Source: Candidatus Arcticimaribacter sp. (GTDB lineage Bacteria; Bacteroidota; Bacteroidia; Flavobacteriales; Flavobacteriaceae). Taken from it: a stretch of DNA of 52,770 nucleotides. A program made the position numbers and the translations under genes. Each line of letters starts with the position of its first letter. The first letter of the stretch is position 1. The DNA is taken from the NCBI GenBank assembly GCA_011526285.1, contig WTJU01000044.1:1-52770 (forward strand). Direction: 5' to 3'. This document shows positions 1-10,404 of the stretch, piece by piece. A model generated the notes under the pieces. That model made no database searches. It had not been told where the DNA came from and saw only the letters and a program-made list of their open reading frames with translations.

Positions 1-1425
1 GCTCATTTTGAAGAGGAACTAGCACCAAAAGAAAAAAAGGAGAACGCTAAGCAATATCCAGACCCCGTTGCGGTGACTTATCCCAACAATGGTTTTGGGT
101 TTGCAAAACGACCAACTGCACAAAACGTAATCTTTAAAAACGCTACCGTTTGGACCAATGAAGCTGAAGGAATTTTAACCAATACCGATGTATGGGTTGA
201 AAATGGAAAAATTAAAGCTGTAGGAAAAAACCTTTCCGCCAATGGTGTAAAAGAGATTGATGCCACTGGAAAACATCTAACAAGTGGTGTAATTGATGAA
301 CATTCACACATTGGCGCTTCAAGCATTAATGAGGGGGGACACAATTCTTCTGCTGAAGTAACCATTGAAGATGTTATCAATCCAGATGATATTAACCTGT
401 ACCGCAACCTCTCGGGAGGAGTGACTACGCTTCAAATTTTACACGGTTCTGCCAATCCAATTGGTGGTCGTTCAGCCATCATTAAACCAAGATGGGGAGA
501 AAGTGCAGATGGTCTGCTTTACAAAGGAGCAGATCCCTTCATAAAATTTGCCCTTGGAGAAAATGTAAAACAGTCTAACTGGGGAAGTTATTCCCGTTTT
601 CCACAAACCCGAATGGGAGTAGAACAAGTATTTGTAGACTATTTTCAACGTGCAAAAGAGTACCAACAAAATTGGAAAACCTACAATGCACTACCCAAAA
701 AAGTTAAAGCCAGAACCCCAGCCCCTCGCTATGATATTGAAATGGAAACCTTGGTGGAAATTCTCAATGGAGAACGCTTTATTTCTTGTCACTCCTATGT
801 GCAAAGCGAAATTAATATGCTCATGAAAGTGGCAGAGCGTTTTGGTGTTACCATCAATACCTTTACCCACATTCTTGAAGGCTATAAAGTGGCCGATAAA
901 ATGAAAGAGCACGGTGTAGGTGGTTCAACATTTTCCGACTGGTGGGCGTACAAATATGAAGTAAACGATGCTATCCCCTTCAATGGCGCCATTATGCACA
1001 GCCAAGGAGTTACGGTTGCCTATAATTCTGATGATGCAGAAATGTCTCGTCGCTTAAATCAAGAAGCAGCCAAAGCTGTAAAATACGGTGGTGTGTCTGA
1101 AGAGGATGCTTGGAAATTTGTCACCCTAAACCCTGCAAAACTATTGCATATAGATGATGAAGTAGGTAGTGTGAAAGTGGGAAAATCAGCAGATCTTGTC
1201 GTGTGGAACGACCACCCTATGTCAATCTATGCTGTAGCAGAAAAAACAATGATAGAGGGCGTTTTCTATTACGAATTAGACCGAGCGACTGCACAAGTTG
1301 ACGTAATTCAAAAAGAGCGTAATCAACTCATTCAACAAATGCTTACCGCTAAAAACGGAGGCGCACCAACCCAAAAAGCACCTAAGAAACAAGCACGTGA
1401 ATTCCATTGTGAAACTTTAGACTAA
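1..1425 (+). CDS. amidohydrolase family protein (imidazolonepropionase-like), 5' end outside window
   Basis: Frame is open from base 1 (AHFEEELAPKEKK...), so the listed GTG start at 73 is not the true start. Motifs DEHSHIG (HxH), CHSY, THILEGYK, NSDDAE, GKSADLVVWNDHP. Confidence 0.85.
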   Translation, partial: AHFEEELAPKEKKENAKQYPDPVAVTYPNNGFGFAKRPTAQNVIFKNATVWTNEAEGILTNTDVWVENGKIKAVGKNLSANGVKEIDATGKHLTSGVIDEHSHIGASSINEGGHNSSAEVTIEDVINPDDINLYRNLSGGVTTLQILHGSANPIGGRSAIIKPRWGESADGLLYKGADPFIKFALGENVKQSNWGSYSRFPQTRMGVEQVFVDYFQRAKEYQQNWKTYNALPKKVKARTPAPRYDIEMETLVEILNGERFISCHSYVQSEINMLMKVAERFGVTINTFTHILEGYKVADKMKEHGVGGSTFSDWWAYKYEVNDAIPFNGAIMHSQGVTVAYNSDDAEMSRRLNQEAAKAVKYGGVSEEDAWKFVTLNPAKLLHIDDEVGSVKVGKSADLVVWNDHPMSIYAVAEKTMIEGVFYYELDRATAQVDVIQKERNQLIQQMLTAKNGGAPTQKAPKKQAREFHCETLD

Positions 1426-1430
1426 CAACT

Positions 1431-2720
1431 ATGAAAAAGATATTATTTACCCTTAGTTGCGTGTGCAGTTTAGCGATTGCTACCGCACAACAAACCCCAG
1501 CGGCTAATCAAGCCAAAAGCATATTAATTCAAGGGGCTACCCTCCACATTGGAGATGGAAGTGTTCTAGAAAACGGAATGCTTGGAATCGATAACGGAAA
1601 GATTGTTGAATTGGGAGAAGCTGGAACAGAACAAAACAGCTATGCTACGACCATTGATGCAAAAGGGAAACACCTCTACCCAGGTTTTATTGCTGCCAAC
1701 AGTACCGTTGGTATGGTTGAAATTGACGCTGTTCGTCCGACCAATGATTTAAATGAAATCGGAACATTTTTACCACACATAAGAACCATCATTGCGTATA
1801 ATGCAGAATCAAAGGTTGTAGAATCACTCCGACCCAATGGTATTTTAACTGCTCAAATTGTTCCAACACGTGGTCGAATTGCAGGAAGCTCTTCTGTTGT
1901 TCAACTTGATGCGTGGAACTGGGAAGACGCGAGTTTAAAAACAGATGAAGGAATTCATGTGTATTGGCCGCGTTCCTACCGTCGTGGTAATGCCTCTAAA
2001 GGGGAAGATCCCTTGGTGTATGACCAAAAAAACTACAGCAAACAAGTTGATGAGCTTAAGCAATATCTCGTGAAAGCAAAAACTTTCCAAAAAGGAGAAC
2101 GTCCTAAAAGTTTACCCAATGCAGCTTTAGCTGGGGTATTCACGGGAGCGCAACAAGTTTACCTGCACGCCAAAGAGAAACGTCAGATTTTAGACGGTAT
2201 TGAACTCTTGAAAAAACAAGGAATACAACACATTGTTCTTGTGGGAGGTGATGATGCTCATCTTGTTCTCCCCTACTTAAAAGAGCACAATATACCTGTG
2301 ATACTCTCACGCCCTCACCGTTTACCAAACACCGCAGACGAGGACGTTAAACTTCCCTTTAAAATGGCAAAGCTATTGATGGATGCTGGCTTGACCATTA
2401 CAATAGATGTAAGTGGTAGAATGGAACGTATGAATACGCGTAACTTACCTTTCTATGCTGGAACATTTGCTGCTTATGGCGTTGCAAAGGAAAAAGCTGT
2501 AGAAATGATTACACTAAATGCTGCAAAGATTTTAGGAATCGATGAGCGTTTAGGGAGCCTTGAAGTTGGAAAAGACGCCACTGTATTCATTGCTGAAGGT
2601 GATGCGCTCGACATGCGCACCAACCAATTGAGTCACGCCTTTATTCAGGGAAGAGAAATTAGCCTAGAAACGCATCAAACAGAACTGTGGAAGCGTTACA
2701 TGGAAAAATTTTCACGCTAA
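1431..2720 (+). CDS. secreted amidohydrolase-like protein with degenerate metal site
   Basis: Signal peptide MKKILFTLSCVCSLAIATAQ; C-terminal LNAAKILGIDERLGSLEVGKDATVFI typical of amidohydrolases; HxH motif replaced by AANST. Confidence 0.8.
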   Translation: MKKILFTLSCVCSLAIATAQQTPAANQAKSILIQGATLHIGDGSVLENGMLGIDNGKIVELGEAGTEQNSYATTIDAKGKHLYPGFIAANSTVGMVEIDAVRPTNDLNEIGTFLPHIRTIIAYNAESKVVESLRPNGILTAQIVPTRGRIAGSSSVVQLDAWNWEDASLKTDEGIHVYWPRSYRRGNASKGEDPLVYDQKNYSKQVDELKQYLVKAKTFQKGERPKSLPNAALAGVFTGAQQVYLHAKEKRQILDGIELLKKQGIQHIVLVGGDDAHLVLPYLKEHNIPVILSRPHRLPNTADEDVKLPFKMAKLLMDAGLTITIDVSGRMERMNTRNLPFYAGTFAAYGVAKEKAVEMITLNAAKILGIDERLGSLEVGKDATVFIAEGDALDMRTNQLSHAFIQGREISLETHQTELWKRYMEKFSR

Positions 2721-2724
2721 GAAT

Positions 2725-3507
2725 ATGCTACTGATTTCCAGTCCGCAAAATGCACACTTTAAACGAGTTAAATCGTTACAAGAAAAAGCGCGCAAGCGCA
2801 AAGAAGAGCAGTGCTTTGTCATTGAAGGGGAAAAGGAAATCTTACACGCCCAGGCAGGAGGTTTCGAATTAATTCAACTGTACCTAAAAGAAGGGCATCA
2901 ACCCGATAGTAGTATAAATCATTCAACTAAAACAGAGGACATCAAAATGGTGTCCTCTCTTTTTGAACGCTTGTGTTACCGCACTACCTCAACAGTATTG
3001 GCAATTGCAAAATGTAAATCTCACGCACTAGCAACATTAAAATTACCACAAGAGAATTCCCTTATTTTAATTGCTGAGTCGCCTGAAAAGCCAGGAAATA
3101 TTGGTGCTTTATTACGCACAGCAGATGCCATGGCCGTTGATGCAGTCATACTCGCTGCGCCTAAAACAGAATTATATAATCCCAATGTAATTCGTTCTAG
3201 CGTTGGGTGCATTTTTTCTGTTCCAATTGCGGTAACTGATCGGAAAGAATTATTTCACTTTCTGGCACAAAAAGAAATCCCTGTTTACAGCGCTGCTCTA
3301 GCAGAATCGTCTAAACCCTACACCATGTTCGATTATTCGAAAGCTACAGCTATCGCTGTGGGAACAGAAGATACAGGTCTTTCCCCAGAATGGATGATGG
3401 AAAAAAGCACACCCATTATTATTCCTATGCTTGGAAAAAATGACTCCCTAAACGTATCGGTAGCTGCTGGCATTCTTCTTGCAGAGGTTCAACGTCAAAG
3501 AAACTAA
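2725..3507 (+). CDS. TrmH/SpoU-family RNA methyltransferase
   Basis: SPQNAHFKRVKSLQEKARKR N-terminus; PGNIGALLRTADA, NPNVIRSSVGCIF, LSPEWM, IPMLGKNDSLNVSVAAGILL SPOUT motifs. Confidence 0.9.
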   Translation: MLLISSPQNAHFKRVKSLQEKARKRKEEQCFVIEGEKEILHAQAGGFELIQLYLKEGHQPDSSINHSTKTEDIKMVSSLFERLCYRTTSTVLAIAKCKSHALATLKLPQENSLILIAESPEKPGNIGALLRTADAMAVDAVILAAPKTELYNPNVIRSSVGCIFSVPIAVTDRKELFHFLAQKEIPVYSAALAESSKPYTMFDYSKATAIAVGTEDTGLSPEWMMEKSTPIIIPMLGKNDSLNVSVAAGILLAEVQRQRN

Positions 3508-3552
3508 AGCCATACGTTCGCCGCTTAAAAAAGAATTGCGTAAATTACTACT

Positions 3553-5754
3553 ATGCTTGTTGATGAAGAAATAGAAAATAAAGAGATAGCGAAACAGTAT
3601 AAGGAGCTACTGCGGATTAGTTATTTGCAACTAACAAATGAAGACAAAAAACTCATACGTTTAGCCTTCAATACAGCTGTTGATGCACACAAGAACCAAC
3701 GTCGAAAATCAGGGGAAGCTTACATTTTCCACCCAATCGCTGTTGCTAAAATAGTCGCATCAGAAATTGGCTTAGATGCCACCTCAATCGCAGCTGCACT
3801 TCTTCACGATACTGTTGAGGATACAGAATATACCCTTAACGATATTGAACGTTTGTTTGGCAATACGGTGGCTAAAATTGTTCATGGGCTTACAAAAATC
3901 TCCCACCTCAAGAAAGACACGGATATTTCCTTACAAGCAGAGAACTTCCGTAAAATGCTTTTAACGCTTAATGATGACATACGCGTTATCATTATAAAAA
4001 TTGCAGACCGTTTACATAACATGCAAACCATGGATGCCATGCCTGAATACAAACAGGTAAAAATAGCATCTGAAACACTTTACATCTATGCTCCTCTCGC
4101 CCACCGCATTGGAATGTATAACATCAAAACTGAGCTTGAAGACTTAAGTCTTAAGTATACAGAACCTCAGCGTTTTGATGCAATCAAAAACAAAATTGAA
4201 GAAAGTCAAGAAGAACAGAATAAATACATTAAATCATTCTCTAACTTTTTGAAAGACTCCCTTGATAAAGAAAAACTCAATTATTTCATCAAAGGGCGCA
4301 GTAAGTCCATTTTTTCGATTCACAAAAAAATGCAGCGGCAAAACATTAGCTATGAACAGGTTTTCGACAAGTTTGCCATTCGCATTGTGTATAAATCATC
4401 ACCTAAAAACGAGAAATTTTTAGCCTGGAAGATCTACTCTATAATTACCGATCACTTTACCCCCAACCCAACCCGACTGCGCGATTGGATCTCATCACCA
4501 AAATCAAACGGGTATGAGTCGCTGCACATTACCGTTATGGGGCCCAATAACAAATGGGTAGAAGTTCAAATTCGATCAGAGCGAATGCATGAAATTGCCG
4601 AGAAAGGTTATGCAGCTCATTACAGATACAAACAAGGAGAAGAAAAAGAAACGGGAATTGATGTTTGGCTCAATCGTTTACAGGAAGTCTTAGAATCAAA
4701 AGACTCAAACGCCGTTGATTTTGTAGAAAACTTCAAGCTCAATCTCTACGCCGAAGAAATATTTGTCTTCACCCCTCAGGGAGACTTAAAATCACTCCCA
4801 CAAGGTTCATCAGCGCTAGACTTCGCATATTCAATTCACACAGAGATTGGCGGAAAAACAAGAGGGGCAAGAGTGAATGGAAAATTAGTTCCGCTTTCCC
4901 GCACACTTAAAAGTGGAGACTTGGTTGAAATCATTACTTCTTCTACGTCTAAACCCACTGCCAACTGGCTAGACTATGTAATTACCTCTAGGGCTAGAAA
5001 TAATATAAAATCTGCGCTAAACGAAGAAAAAAAGAGAATTGCCGAAGAAGGAAAAGAAATTTTACGCAGAAAATTAAAGCATTTGCGAATAAATATGGAC
5101 GATAAATCCATTCGTCAATTGGTCATTTTCTTTAAAGTGAATTCTAGTCTTGACTTGTTTTATCGCGTTGGTCTAGGAACTATAGACAACCGCAAACTAA
5201 AAGAATTTGCTACGACATTTAACAACACCTTCTTAAATTTCTTCAAGAAACGTTTACGAAGTTCATCCCCTCCAAAAACAGTTGATAATGATGAGTTTGT
5301 TTCGCGCTATGACAAGCTAGTTTTTGGGAAAGAACGCGAGGAATTACCCTACAAACTTTCGCCTTGTTGTCATCCTATTGCCGGAGACAAAGTATTTGGT
5401 TTTGTTACCATAAACGAAGGAATAAAGGTGCACAAACACAATTGTTCTAACGCTGTGGCCATGCAATCAAACTTTGCCTACCGCATTGTTCCTGCTTGGT
5501 GGGTGGACTCGAGTGAACAAGAATTTACGGCAGAATTAGAACTTAGTGGCATTGATCAAAAAGGATTGGTCAATCAAGTAACACGGGTTATTTCAAACAA
5601 TCTTAATGTCGACATCAAGAAAATAAACTTTCACACCGAAGAAGAACTGTTCAAAGGCATTATTACCATGCGGGTAAACAATAAAGGCACCCTCAAAAAG
5701 CTCAAACAACAGTTGATGAAAATCAACGGAATTGAAAAGGTAAGTCGCCATTAA
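3553..5754 (+). CDS. spoT: bifunctional (p)ppGpp synthetase/hydrolase, RelA/SpoT family
   Basis: HD domain (FHPIAVAKIVASEIGLD...LLHDTVEDT), synthetase domain (KSNGYESLHITV), TGS (FVFTPQGDLKSLPQGSSALDFAY), C-terminal ACT. Confidence 0.95.
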   Translation: MLVDEEIENKEIAKQYKELLRISYLQLTNEDKKLIRLAFNTAVDAHKNQRRKSGEAYIFHPIAVAKIVASEIGLDATSIAAALLHDTVEDTEYTLNDIERLFGNTVAKIVHGLTKISHLKKDTDISLQAENFRKMLLTLNDDIRVIIIKIADRLHNMQTMDAMPEYKQVKIASETLYIYAPLAHRIGMYNIKTELEDLSLKYTEPQRFDAIKNKIEESQEEQNKYIKSFSNFLKDSLDKEKLNYFIKGRSKSIFSIHKKMQRQNISYEQVFDKFAIRIVYKSSPKNEKFLAWKIYSIITDHFTPNPTRLRDWISSPKSNGYESLHITVMGPNNKWVEVQIRSERMHEIAEKGYAAHYRYKQGEEKETGIDVWLNRLQEVLESKDSNAVDFVENFKLNLYAEEIFVFTPQGDLKSLPQGSSALDFAYSIHTEIGGKTRGARVNGKLVPLSRTLKSGDLVEIITSSTSKPTANWLDYVITSRARNNIKSALNEEKKRIAEEGKEILRRKLKHLRINMDDKSIRQLVIFFKVNSSLDLFYRVGLGTIDNRKLKEFATTFNNTFLNFFKKRLRSSSPPKTVDNDEFVSRYDKLVFGKEREELPYKLSPCCHPIAGDKVFGFVTINEGIKVHKHNCSNAVAMQSNFAYRIVPAWWVDSSEQEFTAELELSGIDQKGLVNQVTRVISNNLNVDIKKINFHTEEELFKGIITMRVNNKGTLKKLKQQLMKINGIEKVSRH

Positions 5755-5793
5755 GAAAAGAAACACTACTTTTACTTTAGATATTTTGGGAAT

Positions 5794-6234
5794 ATGGCTG
5801 AAGAAAAAGACCAACAAGAAATTGTCAAAAATGTTTTCATTGGATTTCTGGATCAACACAAACACAGAAAAACACCTGAACGATTTGCCATTTTACATGA
5901 AATCTACGAACACAACGACCACTTCGATATAGAATCACTCTATATCAAAATGAAAAACAAAAACTACCGTGTGAGTCGTGCAACACTATACAATACCGTA
6001 GATCTCTTGCTAGAATCTGGATTAATTCGAAAACATCAGTTTGGAGCACAAGCACAATATGAAAAATCGTTTTTTGACAAGCAGCACGACCATATTATCA
6101 TGACAGATACAGGAGAAGTGAAAGAGTTTTGCGATCCTAGAATCCAGTCAATAAAAAAAACAATTGAAGAGGTGTTTAATGTTGATATTCACCACCATTC
6201 TTTATACTTTTACGGCACCAAAAAAGAATCTTAA
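5794..6234 (+). CDS. Fur-family transcriptional regulator
   Basis: [68 protein letters not shown]. Confidence 0.9.
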   Translation: MAEEKDQQEIVKNVFIGFLDQHKHRKTPERFAILHEIYEHNDHFDIESLYIKMKNKNYRVSRATLYNTVDLLLESGLIRKHQFGAQAQYEKSFFDKQHDHIIMTDTGEVKEFCDPRIQSIKKTIEEVFNVDIHHHSLYFYGTKKES

Positions 6235-6248
6235 ATACCCACTACCAT

Positions 6249-7520
6249 ATGTCGGTTGATTTACTTCTAGGACTCCAATGGGGAGACGAAGGAAAAGGAA
6301 AAATTGTTGATGTCCTTACCAAAGATTACGATATTATCGCACGATTTCAAGGTGGCCCCAATGCTGGGCACACCTTAAAATTTGATGGGATCTCACATGT
6401 GCTACACACCATTCCCTCAGGAATATTTCACCCAACAGCACTTAATATAATTGGCAACGGAGTTGTCATTGATCCCGTTATCTTCAAGGGAGAGCTCGAT
6501 AAACTAGCCGATTTTAAGATCGACTTCACCAAAAAGCTTTATGTCTCTAAAAAGGCACACCTGATTTTACCCACACATCGCTTACTCGATGCCGCATCAG
6601 AAGCCGCTAAAGGGAAAGCAAAAATTGGTTCAACCCTAAAAGGAATTGGTCCAACCTATATGGACAAAACTGGAAGAAACGGTATACGTGTTGGGGATAT
6701 TTTACTGGACGATTGGAAAGAGCGGTACGCTACACTTCGCGATAAACATTTAAAAATGTTATCGAATTATGACAGCAATATAGAGTATGACCTCACCGAC
6801 CTAGAAGCTACTTTCTTTGAAAGCTTAGAGACATTAAAAACACTACCTCTCATTGATAGTGAACATTTCTTACATACCGCCCAAAAGGAAAATAAAAAGA
6901 TTTTAGCTGAAGGAGCGCAAGGTTCCCTCCTAGATATTGACTTTGGTACCTACCCTTTTGTCACCTCATCTACCACCACAGCTGCAGGTGCTTGTACCGG
7001 TCTAGGCATTGCCCCTAATGCAGTAGGCGAAGTATTCGGGATTTTTAAAGCCTACACTACCCGTGTAGGTAGCGGTCCATTCCCAACAGAGTTGTTTGAT
7101 GAAGTGGGAGAAACAATGGGGCGTGTTGGACATGAATTTGGCGCCACCACCGGACGCGCAAGACGCTGCGGCTGGATTGATCTTGTAGCCCTTAAATATG
7201 CCATACGTGTAAACGGTGTAACACAACTTATGATGATGAAAGGCGATGTATTGTCTGGTTTTCCAACTATCAAAGTTTGCACCCAATACAAAACAAAAGA
7301 GGGTAACATTGAGCATTTCCCATTCTCTATTGAGCCCAATAATGTAACTCCAGAATACATTGAACTTCCCGGTTGGAAAGAAGATCTAACACAAATGAGC
7401 ACAGAAGAAGAATTCCCTGCAGAATTCAATGCTTACATTGCGTTTTTAGAAAAAGAACTGGAAACTCCCATTAAAATTGTCTCGGTAGGGCCCGACAGAA
7501 AACAGACCATTTTTAGATAA
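6249..7520 (+). CDS. purA: adenylosuccinate synthase
   Basis: LLLGLQWGDEGKGKIVD, FQGGPNAGHT, GSTLKGIGPTYMDK, TTGRARRCGW, VGPDRKQTI. Confidence 0.97.
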   Translation: MSVDLLLGLQWGDEGKGKIVDVLTKDYDIIARFQGGPNAGHTLKFDGISHVLHTIPSGIFHPTALNIIGNGVVIDPVIFKGELDKLADFKIDFTKKLYVSKKAHLILPTHRLLDAASEAAKGKAKIGSTLKGIGPTYMDKTGRNGIRVGDILLDDWKERYATLRDKHLKMLSNYDSNIEYDLTDLEATFFESLETLKTLPLIDSEHFLHTAQKENKKILAEGAQGSLLDIDFGTYPFVTSSTTTAAGACTGLGIAPNAVGEVFGIFKAYTTRVGSGPFPTELFDEVGETMGRVGHEFGATTGRARRCGWIDLVALKYAIRVNGVTQLMMMKGDVLSGFPTIKVCTQYKTKEGNIEHFPFSIEPNNVTPEYIELPGWKEDLTQMSTEEEFPAEFNAYIAFLEKELETPIKIVSVGPDRKQTIFR

Positions 7521-7532
7521 GCCTCCTAAGCT

Positions 7533-9119
7533 GTGAAAAAAGCGCTTTCACATTTTGTCCTGCTAATCCTCTTCTTAAGCGGAGGTCAGTTAATGGGACA
7601 GGAAAAACGTGTTATCACCATTCAACAAGCTGGCTCTTTTGGGAAAGATGAAGCCAATTTCCCCGGTGCAAACATCCTGCTTAAAAAAGATAATATTCGT
7701 GTAAAATTATTCCACCAAGGCGCATTAATAGAATCTGATAAATCTTTTTTTTACTCAAAGAAAAACGCCTTTAAAGCACAAGGTGAAGTCATTTTCACAC
7801 AAGGAGACAGTATTCGAATGACCAGCGCATTTATGGAATACGATGGTGAAACAGGAAAAGCCAAGGCTTGGGGAAATGTTTTTTTAGAACAACCCGATAT
7901 GACCTTGGAAACCGACACGCTTTTTTTAGACCGCTTTGATGATTTGGCTTACTATGAAACACCAGGTACAATTATCGACAGCGCGAGTGTTTTAAAAAGC
8001 AATCGTGGGCGCTACTATATGAAAGAAAAAAAATATCGCTTTCTATCAAACGTACGTATCAAAAACCCAGAGTACCAAGTTACCTCTAGCCAGTTGGACT
8101 ATTACACCGAGTCGAACAAAGCCTTCCTTTACGGACCAACAAAAATAATTGGGGAAGATTATGATATCTACTGTGAAAAAGGGTTCTATGACACCCAAAA
8201 CCAAAGGGGATATTTTAACCGCAATGCGGAGATTTTATACAACAATAAAATCATTAACGGTGACAGTCTCTACTTTGAAAACAGTAGAAACTACGCAGCA
8301 GCTACCAATAAAGTTGAAATTACCGACACCATCAATAAATCCATCATTCGAGGGAATTATGCTGAAATATTTAAAGCGAAAGACTCGGCTATTATTACGC
8401 GAAGAGCAGTAGCAATTAACATCATAGAAAATGACTCGCTTTACATTCATGCCGATACCTTGGTTGGAACTGGACCCTCAGAGGCGCGCATACTTAGGGG
8501 GTACTATGGTGTGAAAATATTAAAACAAGACCTAAGAGGTAAATCTGATTCCCTCTATTTAGATGAGACCATTGGTCGGATTGAATTACTCAAGCGCCCC
8601 TTGTCTAAAAAAGAGGCCCAAGTACTTTCAAGCGAAGAAAAAAACAAGCGCAACCCTGTTATGTGGTTCAATCAAAGTCAAATGAGTGGCGAAGTCATTT
8701 ATATGAAAACTGATTTTGAAACAAAAAAACTCGATTCGCTCTTTATTTTTGGAAACGCATTCATCGTTGAAAAAGACAGTTTAAGTAGTGACGGATATAA
8801 TCAAATTGTAGGCACTGAACTCTATGGCGATTTTCTAGATGGAGCATTAAATGAACTCGATGTGATAAAAAACACACAAGTACTCTATTATCTGTATTCA
8901 GACAGTGGGGAGCTAGTGGGTATAGACAAGACCATTTGTAGTGCTCTAAACATTACTTTTAAAGAAAATGAAATTGAAGATATTTCATTTTACGTAAGCC
9001 CTGAGGGGGACGTTTTCCCAGATAAAGAACTCGATCCAAACCTTCGAAAATTGGAAGGGTTCCTTTGGCGCGAGGAAGAACGTCCGAAAACCCTAGAAGA
9101 CTTATTTAAAAAAGATTAA
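7533..9119 (+). CDS. OstA-like / LptA-domain protein, probable LPS transport or assembly
   Basis: Signal peptide; repeated OstA-like pattern (FKAQGEVIFTQGDSIRMTSAFMEYDGETGKAKAWGNVFLEQPDMTLETDTL). GTG start. Confidence 0.75.
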   Translation: MKKALSHFVLLILFLSGGQLMGQEKRVITIQQAGSFGKDEANFPGANILLKKDNIRVKLFHQGALIESDKSFFYSKKNAFKAQGEVIFTQGDSIRMTSAFMEYDGETGKAKAWGNVFLEQPDMTLETDTLFLDRFDDLAYYETPGTIIDSASVLKSNRGRYYMKEKKYRFLSNVRIKNPEYQVTSSQLDYYTESNKAFLYGPTKIIGEDYDIYCEKGFYDTQNQRGYFNRNAEILYNNKIINGDSLYFENSRNYAAATNKVEITDTINKSIIRGNYAEIFKAKDSAIITRRAVAINIIENDSLYIHADTLVGTGPSEARILRGYYGVKILKQDLRGKSDSLYLDETIGRIELLKRPLSKKEAQVLSSEEKNKRNPVMWFNQSQMSGEVIYMKTDFETKKLDSLFIFGNAFIVEKDSLSSDGYNQIVGTELYGDFLDGALNELDVIKNTQVLYYLYSDSGELVGIDKTICSALNITFKENEIEDISFYVSPEGDVFPDKELDPNLRKLEGFLWREEERPKTLEDLFKKD

Positions 9120-9130
9120 ACTGCTGTGTG

Positions 9131-10324
9131 ATGCTACTCGAAGATTTTTTGCACTATCAAGCTAAGACAACACCCCAACCAATGGGTATGGTGGTTAAAA
9201 GCGCCAAAGGATCTTATATCACAGATAGCAATGGTAAGAAGTACCTAGACTTTGTTGCTGGGGTCTCGGCCTGTAGTTTAGGGCACCGTCATCCTGCAGT
9301 TGTTCGTGCAATCAAAAAACAACTCAAGCGTTACTTACACGTTATGGTTTATGGGGAATATGCACAAGCCCCTGCGGTTGAACTGTGCAAGCTATTGGCG
9401 AGTCAACTTCCAAAATCATTAGAAGTTACCTACTTAACCAACTCGGGTACAGAAGCTATTGAAGGCGCCATGAAACTCGCCAAACGTGTTACCGGAAGAG
9501 AAGAATTTATTGCAGCACACCAAGCCTATCATGGAAGTACACAGGGAGCACTAAGTCTATTGGGGGTTGATGCTCAAAAAAAGGGGTACACACCTTTACT
9601 TCCCAAAGTCAACTTCATCCATTTCAATGCAAAAGAAGAAGTAGACAAAATCACGACAAAAACAGCCGCAGTCATTCTCGAGACCATTCAGGGTGGTGCA
9701 GGCTTCATTGTTCCAGAGAAAGACTATCTAAAAGCGGTTAAAGCGCGTTGTGAAGAAGTGGGTGCGTTGCTAATTTTAGACGAAATTCAACCGGGCATTG
9801 GCCGTACTGGTAGCCTATTTGCTTTTGAGCAAGAAGGAATTATTCCTGATATATTGGTTATTGGTAAAGGCCTCGGGGGTGGATTACCCATCGGTGCATT
9901 TTCTAGTTCCAGTTCTATGATGGAACAATTAACCCATAATCCTGCGCTAGGTCATATCACTACTTTTGGTGGAAACCCTGTGATTGCCGCAGCAGCCCAT
10001 GCTACACTTCAAACACTACTCAAGAAAAAATTGATGGAACAGGTAGCGGAAAAAGAACACCTTTTTCGAAGCTTATTGGTCCATCCAAAAATTAAAGAAA
10101 TTCGAGGTCGTGGACTTATGCTTGCCCCAATTTTAACAGCAGATGTTGATTTGGGTAAAGTGGTTCAACGCTGCCTAGAAAGAGGATTAATTCTCTTCTT
10201 TCTCCTCTGGGAAAAAAGGGCACTCCGCATCTCCCCTCCATTGACTATTAGCCCAAGAGAAATAAAAAAGGGCTGTGGCATCATACTTGATGTACTCAAT
10301 GAGGACATCAATAGTGTTGATTAA
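9131..10324 (+). CDS. class III PLP-dependent aminotransferase (acetylornithine/ornithine aminotransferase-like)
   Basis: LTNSGTEAIEGAMKLAKRVTGR, LLILDEIQPGIGRTG, DILVIGKGLGGGLPIGAF (PLP lysine), TFGGNPV. Confidence 0.9.
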   Translation: MLLEDFLHYQAKTTPQPMGMVVKSAKGSYITDSNGKKYLDFVAGVSACSLGHRHPAVVRAIKKQLKRYLHVMVYGEYAQAPAVELCKLLASQLPKSLEVTYLTNSGTEAIEGAMKLAKRVTGREEFIAAHQAYHGSTQGALSLLGVDAQKKGYTPLLPKVNFIHFNAKEEVDKITTKTAAVILETIQGGAGFIVPEKDYLKAVKARCEEVGALLILDEIQPGIGRTGSLFAFEQEGIIPDILVIGKGLGGGLPIGAFSSSSSMMEQLTHNPALGHITTFGGNPVIAAAAHATLQTLLKKKLMEQVAEKEHLFRSLLVHPKIKEIRGRGLMLAPILTADVDLGKVVQRCLERGLILFFLLWEKRALRISPPLTISPREIKKGCGIILDVLNEDINSVD

Positions 10325-10404
10325 TTTGTTAAAAACAATAAGTGGAGTTCTTTCGCTTTCAACAGCTTAGTCCCTAAATTTATTTAAACCAACACGCACT
10401 GCCT

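Noticed and set aside
78-407. 109-aa ORF antisense to the first amidohydrolase
   Set aside because: Lies wholly opposite a well-supported CDS; sequence shows no family features. Same reasoning for the many 60-110 aa antisense ORFs (e.g. 7052-7429, 15865-16137, 33527-33856, 37288-37509, 49978-50304).
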